64,000 nucleotides of DNA from Phytophthora sp. 'mugwort' (taxonomy: Eukaryota; Oomycota; Peronosporomycetes; Peronosporales; Peronosporaceae): contig JAUCEF010000007.1 of assembly GCA_033558025.1 (NCBI GenBank), positions 1,240,001-1,304,000 of the forward strand. Reading direction: 5' to 3'. A program made the translations under genes and the position numbers. Under the pieces are notes generated by a model. That model ran no database searches. It saw nothing but the letters and a program-made list of their open reading frames with translations, and was not told where the DNA came from. Positions 56,401 through 64,000 of this stretch are shown here, piece by piece (within the stretch, counting starts at the first letter, position 1; each line of letters begins with the position of its first letter).

Positions 56401-59133
56401 AGGAAAGGATCTGACCGATATTATGAAATCGTTACAAACCTCAGTGCAAATTAGCGCGTGGCAAGCTGCAGCGCTAGCTCAGACGTCGACAAAAGTGTGG
56501 ACACACCACAACGTCCTCACCGAATACCAAGTATGGGTATCATACCGGTTGAGGATGCGATTCAAGGTTAGGGATTTGATACTGGAGTGCACTGACCAAG
56601 CCTGCAGCTCCAGTATTGCATCACCATGCTTCACCGCGTCGCTGAGCCCCAGCCCAACCATTTGCATGTCCCTCGACGAGCTTTTCGAAAGCGTTGGGCT
56701 CCTTTAGGTGCCGACCGCTTCCTAGCTCGAGCTGGGGTCGTGATTTTCAGTGGAGACGAGTATGTGCAACACGACTGACTCCCTAAATACGATATTTTAA
56801 TATAGAACTTTGTATGAGATTCATAAAAGGTGTATGGTACTATATATAATTTTATCGCTGCTGCCGAAACCGGCAATTTGTATGCTGACCCTGTCAAAGG
56901 CGCTGAAATCGCAGACGTTAAAACATGTACCCTCTTGCCATGCATAATAAAAAGAACATATCTAAACAGCAGTTTTTAATTCCCCCTACAAGCCGAGATA
57001 GAGGCAAAAGTGTGACAAGATTTGGGCGTCCTATCGATTTGGCGTGCACTGTAGGACTTATCAGACAAATAAACAAGGATAAACGGTGAAATAGAATTGT
57101 CTGTCTCTGTCTCTACTTTGCCAAGCCACAGCAGACCCCCCCCCCCCCCCGCAATTGTAGCATCCAACTGCTTTGCTGGGGCGTAGGTGGGAAAAGTAAT
57201 AATCCAGATTACTGTCTTATAAACGGTTAACCAGAGGATAGAGTATCTCTTCCGGTTGTAGTGAGCCTATCTTGTAGTATGTACGAGCGAGAGGATTGCC
57301 TGTAACAATTGGAAAATTACTTGTAGGCATTGCCATTGAGGTTACAAATGTATAATACCTGTGCAAGCCGATCAGTTTTTCGAGCGGCGCCCAGGAAAAA
57401 GGATGGAACACGCGCAGAAGATGCCGTCGATTTTTCTATACAGTACCGAGCCTCTGTACACTGTACTGTATTGTGCTGCTCCTTTTGATCGTACAGTACG
57501 TCTGTAGTATGGTCCGTCTGCGCGATCATCCGCAGGCTCTGACAGGCCGTTGATTATCTAAACGAAATAGGGGGCGAGCAGATATCGATGCAGCAGCAGC
57601 ATTGCTGCTCTCATGTATAACGCGTAGCCAGAGGCCATGGTCAGGCGATCTCAGCATGAACATTAGCGACGAAAGGAAGACGGCTCGCGCATCTGCAGTC
57701 CCTCAGTGCAAGTGTCTCTGCATTACAACTGTTGGATTGATCTATGGGAGGAGACCAATTTCCTCACGGGCACAACTTCACCTTCGCTATATTAGCCGCA
57801 AGCTGAACGGGCATCAATATTCTTCGCTCGTGTCGCCGACTCCTTCAAGTGAAGTGGGGATTGTTTTGCTTGTTGTTGCGATGGCAAATCAACACACTAT
57901 AGTAGAGTACCGCTACAGCTCTAGAATGCAGTTACCAGTAGCGGCTAACTAAGCCGGCTAGAGTCTAGCCTAGACCGCAACAAATCAAATCAAATCATGA
58001 AAACCCCACAGATTGCGAGCTAGCGGCAATGACCCTTTCACCATCTAGACTGCACAAGATGCCAACGATAGCATAGCATATTCGCGCCTTGCGATCGGAG
58101 CAAAAGTGGCGGCGTCGAGAAGGGTGTTTTTGCTTCGATAGGCTCGGGCAGCGACCACCACCACCACCACCGTTCGCGTCCACCTCACCGCCACAAAATG
58201 GGCATATTGAAGTAATTTTGGTATGATATCCGCAGTCGTTTTGGGCGGCTTCGAATAAAAAAGTTACACGATTTTTTCGACCCGTGTTGGCGGATCACGA
58301 CAAAAATCACTTTTGAGGACCCTCGAGCCAGCTTTTCCTCAGACTTCGCTCTTGCGGAAGCTCCGTATACTACCGCGGCCTGTGGATCACAGTGTGATGG
58401 GGACAAGTCCAGCCGCGTCAACGTCGACCACTTTTATAAATGGGTCACTTAAGGCTGATCTTTCCAGAAAACATTCCCGGAAACTTCTTACCGCACACAC
58501 GAACGCTGCATAATTGTCTCGACAATGGTTCGGTTGTTTCCGAGCGCTGCGGGGTATCGAAGCCCCAGCACTACCAAGTTGCCGTCGTCCGAGACTGCAT
58601 TCCCATGCTTGTGAAGCGAAGCATCGGCACTTTAAGACTCATCGTGCCGGCGGCACGGCATCCGTCAACCTTCTTGCAGCAAGTCTGAGTTTTTTTTTAA
58701 ATTCGCCCGGTCTCTGGCGCGCCGAGTCCGATGTGAAAAAGAGAAGCAAAAATAAAAGAAACCTCAAGCGGCAAAGCGAGTGACTGGCAGGCCCCAGTCT
58801 AAGATTCGCCGAAACCCCCACCACGCCGAGAAGCGGCCAACGCACGCCACCGCAACCGCCCGGCCGTTTGACTGACTGCTATTCCGCCGAACACGCACGC
58901 ATACACCCCCACGTGCAGCCAGCACTATCGTAGCTGTGTGATTGGCAAGTAGGCCGAAAGATCTGCCCGTCGCCGTCTAAGACCGACGACGGTTGCCTTT
59001 TTTTTCTTCGATCTTTATAGGATCGCGCGGGACGGTGGTGATCCGCGGTGAAGCTGCCACTGCAGACAGCGACTTCTTTTTTTCCGGCTCACGCACATTT
59101 GCGAACGCGACTGTCGCCCGAGACCTCTTGTTG
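56401..59133. other. Intergenic stretch before the HSF gene
   Basis: No confident gene. It contains a C15 run (57136-57150), an ACC microsatellite (about 58146-58170), and several short frames on both strands without motifs. A T-rich stretch at 58997-59007 precedes the HSF start and is probably its leader. Confidence 0.45.
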
Positions 59134-59157
59134 ATGGTGGCGCAGGCGACCCTTACC

Positions 59158-60864
59158 ATGGACTCTATCACGCATCGCATTGACATGAAGCAGGAGCCGC
59201 GGACAGACGCGCTACACCGAATGACGGTCACCACGGGCGCGGACGGCTCCACCAAGCGCAGATCTTCCAAGACCCGCCAAGTACCGAGAGCGGGCGACTC
59301 GACGAACGTGTCGCCGTCACCACCGAACGGGTGGAGCCTGGCGATGATCAAGGAAGGTGGTAAGCGCGCCAAGCCTGAGGCCCCAAAATTCCTGCTGCTG
59401 CTATACGAAATCCTCGAGGTGGAGAGCTCCCGCGTGATCCGGTGGTCCGACGATGGCCTGGCGCTGCAGATCCTCGACCCCGTGACCGTCACGGAGCAGA
59501 TCTTGCCTAAGTACTTTAACCACACCAACTTCCACAGCTTCCAGCGTCAGCTTAATTACTTCGGCTTTCGCAAGTGGACCAAGTCCAAAACGGACATATG
59601 CACCTTCAGCCACCCTTTCTTCCGAGAGAACCAGCCGGAGCTGTTGCAGCTCATCAAGCGCAAGAAAGCCCCGAGACGAACTCCAGTCAGCGGGGCCAGC
59701 AGCACAACCTCTAGTGGAATCACGGCTACTGCGGCGGGTTCGACGTCCAAGAAATTGTCGCCTTGCGGCAAGCGGAAACTTCCATCTGGTGAAGGAACCT
59801 CGAAAGGCTTTCCTGCCCAAAGCACAGGGATGCTTATTCAGATGAACTCATCGGCTGTCCCCATCCAGCCCGCTATTAACGGGATGCCGCTCAGCGCCAT
59901 GACGACGCCTCAGAGCGCTTCCTCCAACGGATGTTTGAGCTTCTCACAAGACGGCTTGACCAGGCAGTATCTACCGGAGCTGAACAATGTCATTTCGCCT
60001 GTGGCGGCCACTGAGTGCAAAAAGAAAGCTAAGAAACTCAACAAGAAGGACTACCTAGCGAGCGTGACAACTAACGCCCCGCTGGCGTCGTCGAACGAGG
60101 CTTCCAATTCTCTCGTCAATACGTCACCTGCACCGTGGATGAGCGTTCCTGGATTCGTGCCGCCCTCGTCGATGGCAGTTGGCCACAGCAACAATGCTTC
60201 AATTTGCAACAGCAGCCGCGCTAGCTCCGACAGTGGATTCGCTTCTGCAGCAACTTCTACTTCCATGGGGACACTACCAACGCTAAACATCGTGCGCAGC
60301 CGCCTTATTCAGCGACAGCAGGCTGGTGGGCCCGAACTACAGCAGCAGCAGTACGACTACAACGGCTTTTCTGGATTCTCAACAACCCAAGGCATCGTTG
60401 TCCCTGCAATGGAAAACCGACCCGAGCTTTTGGCACAGTCACTTGGCATTGCATCAGTGGCTCGAGCCGAACTGAACCCAGACCACAGTCCTGTTTTCTC
60501 GAACTCATTCAGCGATCCTGTGAACATCCTCCTCCGCATCAAGAAGTCACGAACGTCGTCGGGTGAAGGAAAAGACGTGGGCACAAAGCAAGAGCAAGCC
60601 GACGACCAAACGGAAAACATGGCCTCGCTGCACAACTATTTGCTGGGGAACAGCCTGTACACCAACCGCCTACAGGCACAACTAAAGTCTGTCGCAGAGG
60701 AGAATGATGCCTTGAAGCACCTGCTCAACACGAAGCAGCGCGAGATAGACACTTTGCAGGGCGAACGGAAGATACTGCAGCAGGAAAATGCTGTGCTAGT
60801 TGAGGACAAGAACAAGCTTTTCGAGATTAATCGTGACCTGCTGAGCAAGTTGTTTCCCCAGTGA
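59158..60864 (+). CDS. HSF-type transcription factor
   Basis: 568 codons from ATG 59158, chosen for its ACCATGG context; an in-frame ATG at 59134 would add eight residues, and the frame is open upstream only from a TTG. The HSF DNA-binding domain spans about residues 75-170 (PKFLLLLYEILEVE, ILPKYFNHTNFHSFQRQLNY, GFRKWTKSKTDICTFSHPFF), including the recognition helix. It binds heat-shock-type elements in the nucleus. A basic Lys/Arg stretch follows (IKRKKAPRRT), then a long Ser/Thr/Asn-rich region. A heptad coiled coil occupies about residues 503-568 at the very C-terminus (probable oligomerisation). Canonical HSFs have this coil close behind the DNA-binding domain. No intron is needed. Confidence 0.93.
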   Translation: MDSITHRIDMKQEPRTDALHRMTVTTGADGSTKRRSSKTRQVPRAGDSTNVSPSPPNGWSLAMIKEGGKRAKPEAPKFLLLLYEILEVESSRVIRWSDDGLALQILDPVTVTEQILPKYFNHTNFHSFQRQLNYFGFRKWTKSKTDICTFSHPFFRENQPELLQLIKRKKAPRRTPVSGASSTTSSGITATAAGSTSKKLSPCGKRKLPSGEGTSKGFPAQSTGMLIQMNSSAVPIQPAINGMPLSAMTTPQSASSNGCLSFSQDGLTRQYLPELNNVISPVAATECKKKAKKLNKKDYLASVTTNAPLASSNEASNSLVNTSPAPWMSVPGFVPPSSMAVGHSNNASICNSSRASSDSGFASAATSTSMGTLPTLNIVRSRLIQRQQAGGPELQQQQYDYNGFSGFSTTQGIVVPAMENRPELLAQSLGIASVARAELNPDHSPVFSNSFSDPVNILLRIKKSRTSSGEGKDVGTKQEQADDQTENMASLHNYLLGNSLYTNRLQAQLKSVAEENDALKHLLNTKQREIDTLQGERKILQQENAVLVEDKNKLFEINRDLLSKLFPQ

Positions 60865-61287
60865 CTTTTCAAGGCAAGGGAGAATGCAGCACTGGCATGG
60901 TTGCGACTGACGCTCCAATTTTACTCGCCGATCCAGTAGTGAAGAAAAATACGACGTGCAACAGTAGAGCTGGCTTGAAGTGCGAGGTAAAGATATATAT
61001 AACGCGGATCCGCAACACACACGAAGTCGAACGGGGATGAATAAACGAGAAGGATAGCACGCGGCGAAGGCGCGCAAGACAACAGACGTCCATGTACAAA
61101 ACCCACCCACTTATAAGAAATGTGCAAAAATGAACCCATCAATCAAGTGTACACAATGAAAATGTAGTTTTCAATATTTGTGTAATTGTTGATACCAGTT
61201 CTCACATGATCTAGAATGCACTACCACGCACAGGTTTCTTGAATTGATCGCCTTACTAAGCGCGAGCGACGAGCAAAATCCACGCAA
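60865..61287. other. Intergenic between convergent genes
   Basis: 423 bp shared 3' flank of the HSF gene and the asparaginyl-tRNA synthetase. I see no gene; short frames here are shadows. Confidence 0.5.
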
Positions 61288-62990
61288 TTAGTGCTTACAC
61301 TGGCCAGGAAAGCGAGGCAGCGGAATCACGTCACGGATGTTATCCATGCCCGTGGCGAAAAGCACAAGTCGCTCAAAGCCAAGCCCCCAACCAGCATGAG
61401 GTACCGAGCCGAAGCGACGCAAATCCAAGTACCAGTCAAGATCACCACCTGCAGAAGCAATGATTTCTTCGTCGAGATCTTCCTCAGGGATCAGACCAAG
61501 ATGACGCATCTTCTTCGCAAGCTCCTCGAAACGCTCTTCACGAACGCTGCCACCAACGAGTTCACCAATCTTAGGCACCAGCAGGTCCATACCTGCCACC
61601 GTCTCGCGGTTCTGCTTATCAGGCGTATTCTTGCGCATGTAGAATGCCTTAATATCTGCTGGATAGTCCGTCACGAAGACCGGTCCACCCACGTATTTTT
61701 CAGCAAGGAAACGCTCGTGCTCTGTCTGCAAATCCATTCCCCACTCGGGCCTCTTTTCAAAACTCACTTTGCCTTTGCCTTCCGCCATCGCTTTTCGGAG
61801 AATCTCGATAGCCTCCGTGTAAGTCAAGCGGGCAAAGTCCTTGTCGACCACACGCATTAGTCGCTCAGCAGTTTGCTTGTCGTAGTTCTTGTTAAAGAAC
61901 GCAATGTCTTCAGCGCATGTATCGAGCGCATGCGCTATGGACTGCTGGACAGCTCCTTGGGCCGTGGCAATGCATTCATCAAGGCCCGCGAAAGCCATCT
62001 CAGGCTCAACCATCCAGAACTCTGCCAAATGACGCGTAGTGTTGCTGTTTTCGGCACGGAACGTCGGACCAAAGGTGTACACCTTGCTCAATGCGCACGC
62101 GTACATCTCTGCATGTAGCTGACCAGACACGGTCAAATACGTCGGCGTACCAAAAAACTCCTCGTCCTTTCCATCTGGATGGTAAGGAAGAACGTTACGC
62201 AGCAACCTTTAGCTACAAATACGAATCTCGACAGCCTCAGCTGTAATATCAAAGGTGACACCAATACCAACCGATCTTAGCGATACGGAACATCTCGCCG
62301 GCTCCCTCGCAGTCGTTCGACGTCAGGATAGGACTGTGCAGGTGCAAGAAGTCGTTCTCCTGGAAATACGCGTGAAGCCCTTGACTATACAGATACATAA
62401 ACATCAGCATGAATGATTACCTACTATTCTTTCCGGATACAATCGCAGCCTTACCCGAGAGCGTTGCGCACGCGGGTAACGGCCCCGAACGTGTTGGTGC
62501 GCGCGCGCAAGTGCAGGTTCTCGCGGAGGAACTCGAGCGAGTGGTACTTCTTCTGTAGCGGATACGTCTGCGTTTCGCACTTGCCGAGCACTTCGAGTGT
62601 ACTCGGGCGCAGCTCCAGGCGCTTCTGCTTGCGTCCAGGCACCTCGCGTAGCTCTCCCTCTGCGAAGACGCTGGAGCCGACCGTGATATCACCGAGCTTG
62701 GCACCCAGCGCCTCAACTAAAGCCCCTTCTGTCTCCTCGGCCGGCAGCGTGATTTGCAGCTCACCCAGACAAGAGCCGTCGTTGACGTTCACGAAACTCA
62801 CGGACTTGTGTTTGCGCACAGACTTGACCCAGCCGCCCACGGCCACGCGCGAGCCGCTATCAAGATCCCGCGCATCGCGGATGGTAGATCGGCGGGACAA
62901 TATCTTGGTGGACACTTCGTGCTGCAGATGGCGCGCCGGGGACCTGCGCCACGTCATGTGCGCGGCGCCAAGACCGCACCTTCCGAGCAT
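61288..62990 (-). CDS. Asparaginyl-tRNA synthetase, two introns
   Basis: Charges tRNA-Asn with asparagine. Exon 1 is 62990-62455 (ATG at 62990), with the OB-fold anticodon-binding domain ([27 protein letters not shown]). Intron 1 is 62454-62385 (GT...AG, 70 bp). Exon 2 starts at 62384 and reads [15 protein letters not shown] short second intron, best placed at 62267-62207, leads to exon 3 (62206-61288). Exon 3 has class II motif 2 ([20 protein letters not shown]) and motif 3 ([16 protein letters not shown]). The product is about 523 residues, a normal length. The Arg-rich, acid-free N-terminus ([20 protein letters not shown]) looks like a mitochondrial targeting signal, so the protein may serve mitochondria, perhaps with a second start at Met12 for the cytosol. 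Intron 2 borders are inferred from reading frame only. Confidence 0.93.
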
Positions 62991-63002
62991 GACCGTGACT
63001 GA

Positions 63003-63736
63003 CGATGCGTTTCAACCACAGATCAGGCGATTTGATCTGCGATTGGTAAGAAAATGAAAGGGGCTAGATGTGTAAATCTATTGTATTGTTTTGACCAATC
63101 GTAGGTAAATTGAAGTGGGCATGAAACGGTTCAAGTCATTTGTACCCTTTATCTACTTACCTCAGACACTGTCTGAGACAGCACTGCAGCCTTCAGCAGC
63201 AGCTCGCTGCGCCAAAATACTGTGAATGGGTAGTCATTCGCGCTCGTGGAGAGCCCCATTGGTTGCAGTTGGCTTCGTCTGGACAAGCATCTATCGTTGC
63301 AACAATTGTGCGTGCAATCATCGACAATGCGGCCACACTTGTCATTCACACCGGCGATTTGTGCTCGCTACGGGCGATTCTACCGATAAGAAATTAATGT
63401 TCCTTCACAAAAGTAACACATATGCGTTAATACTTCTATTGATGGTGGCATGCCGACTTGATTGACGGTTGCTGGTTTACAGGTCCGGCCGACTAAGAGG
63501 ATGATAAAGAGGTTGTAATGAGATGCACAATCCGCAGCAGTTGACCGAGACTAGGCTTGATTCAGCCCTGACTAGACGACGTCTTCTAACATGCTAAATA
63601 AAGCTCAGGGGGCTGGGAAAAATCTTTTTTTTCTTAACCGTACGTATCGCCCATTATTTCCACCACCAATAAACGATTTTTGTCCCGTCCATAAGCCAAT
63701 CAGAATCAGTCGAAACAACGGTCGGGACCCAAAGCG
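63003..63736. promoter_or_regulatory. Divergent intergenic region
   Basis: About 735 bp between the synthetase start (-) and the DENND6-like start (+), so it should hold both promoters. A pyrimidine-rich CCATTATTTCC at about 63650-63660 resembles an oomycete initiator element (inference). No other gene is seen. Confidence 0.4.
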
Positions 63737-64000
63737 ATGCACGCCGCTACCGACGATGATAGCTCTGAGACCCAGGACCTCGCCTGCCCCTACGGCCTGC
63801 GGGCGTTAGCGACTGTTGTGTTCGACGTCGACTCGGGACAGAAGCTAGATGCGCTGCATCCTCCTACCTGCGGGCTCTCAGAGGCGGCTAAGACGAGTTT
63901 AGCGCATCTGTCGCTGCCCCACTGCAACAACCAGGACGAAGGCGACACGCAGTTCATAGTGCGCTTCCAGGACAATCCCGATGAGTCCGTAGTTGCCGCT
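63737..64000 (+). CDS. DENN-domain protein, DENND6-like, N-terminal part
   Basis: 88 codons from ATG 63737, open to the window edge. VVFDVDSGQKLDALHPP, LSEAAKTSLAHLSLPHCN and GDTQFIVRF match the N-terminal pattern of DENND6/AFI1-type proteins (V-F-D-x3-G-Q-x-L ... LS ... LSFPD ... GDTQF). DENN proteins act as exchange factors for Rab GTPases in membrane traffic. An acidic leader of about 17 residues precedes the domain. The rest lies outside the window. The assignment rests on motif recognition only. Confidence 0.75.
   Translation, partial: MHAATDDDSSETQDLACPYGLRALATVVFDVDSGQKLDALHPPTCGLSEAAKTSLAHLSLPHCNNQDEGDTQFIVRFQDNPDESVVAA

Noticed and set aside
56423..56707. 94-codon frame after the second LINE
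   Set aside because: No motif and no link to the LINE domains; overlapped by an equally open frame on the other strand.
58993..59157. N-terminal extension of the HSF protein
   Set aside because: The frame begins at a TTG; the first ATG codons are 59134 and 59158, and the latter has the strong context.
1..64000. CRISPR arrays, bacterial operons or phage genes
   Set aside because: The repeats are kilobase tandem units with eukaryotic RNA genes; nothing prokaryotic is seen.

Overview
This looks like an oomycete-type nuclear genome segment (Phytophthora/Peronospora-like; inferred from gene content, not proven). It has compact protein genes with one or two introns of about 60-70 bp, an HSF-type transcription factor, an asparaginyl-tRNA synthetase and a DENN-domain gene. 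It is also loaded with eukaryotic transposon remnants (Ty3/gypsy, APE-type LINEs, MULE, mariner, IS630-like) and has Pol III genes with eukaryotic signals.

Layout. Positions 1-17586 are a head-to-tail tandem array of a 2,556-bp unit (six full units plus one cut at unit position 2250); it probably continues off the left edge. Every unit carries four Pol III-type genes: tRNA-Ser(GCT) on +, U6 snRNA on + with a TATA box and T-run terminator, tRNA-Trp(CCA) on -, and tRNA-Thr(CGT) on +. More than 1.3 kb of each unit is unassigned. Positions 17587-23025 interrupt the array with a frameshifted LINE and other sequence, and 121 bp of the unit are missing there, including most of a tRNA-Thr. The array resumes at 23026-23862 and then flips: 23854-30590 is the same array in inverted orientation (about 2.6 units), joined through a 9-bp microhomology. 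The inverted arm ends in a fragment of the same LINE family (30591-30787).

Positions 30800-36800 are a graveyard of DNA transposons: a MULE and a mariner transposase on the minus strand, an IS630/Tc1-like transposase on the plus strand with catalytic residues lost, a possible MITE, and an unrecognised decayed minus-strand ORF. Positions 38158-40870 hold an LTR with palindromic repeats and a broken gag-like region. Positions 41056-45720 are a broken Ty3/gypsy element on the minus strand. Positions 45927-56400 are a second LINE split by a complete Ty3/gypsy chromovirus (47634-54355, two 536-bp LTRs, 5-bp target duplication GCCAC).

Ordinary genes return at the right end: an HSF-type factor (+), asparaginyl-tRNA synthetase (-, convergent with it), and the start of a DENND6-like gene (+, divergent from the synthetase, cut by the window edge). 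The main biological signal is the mixed tRNA/U6 array: three tRNA genes and a spliceosomal RNA gene kept nearly identical across about ten units in two opposed arms.
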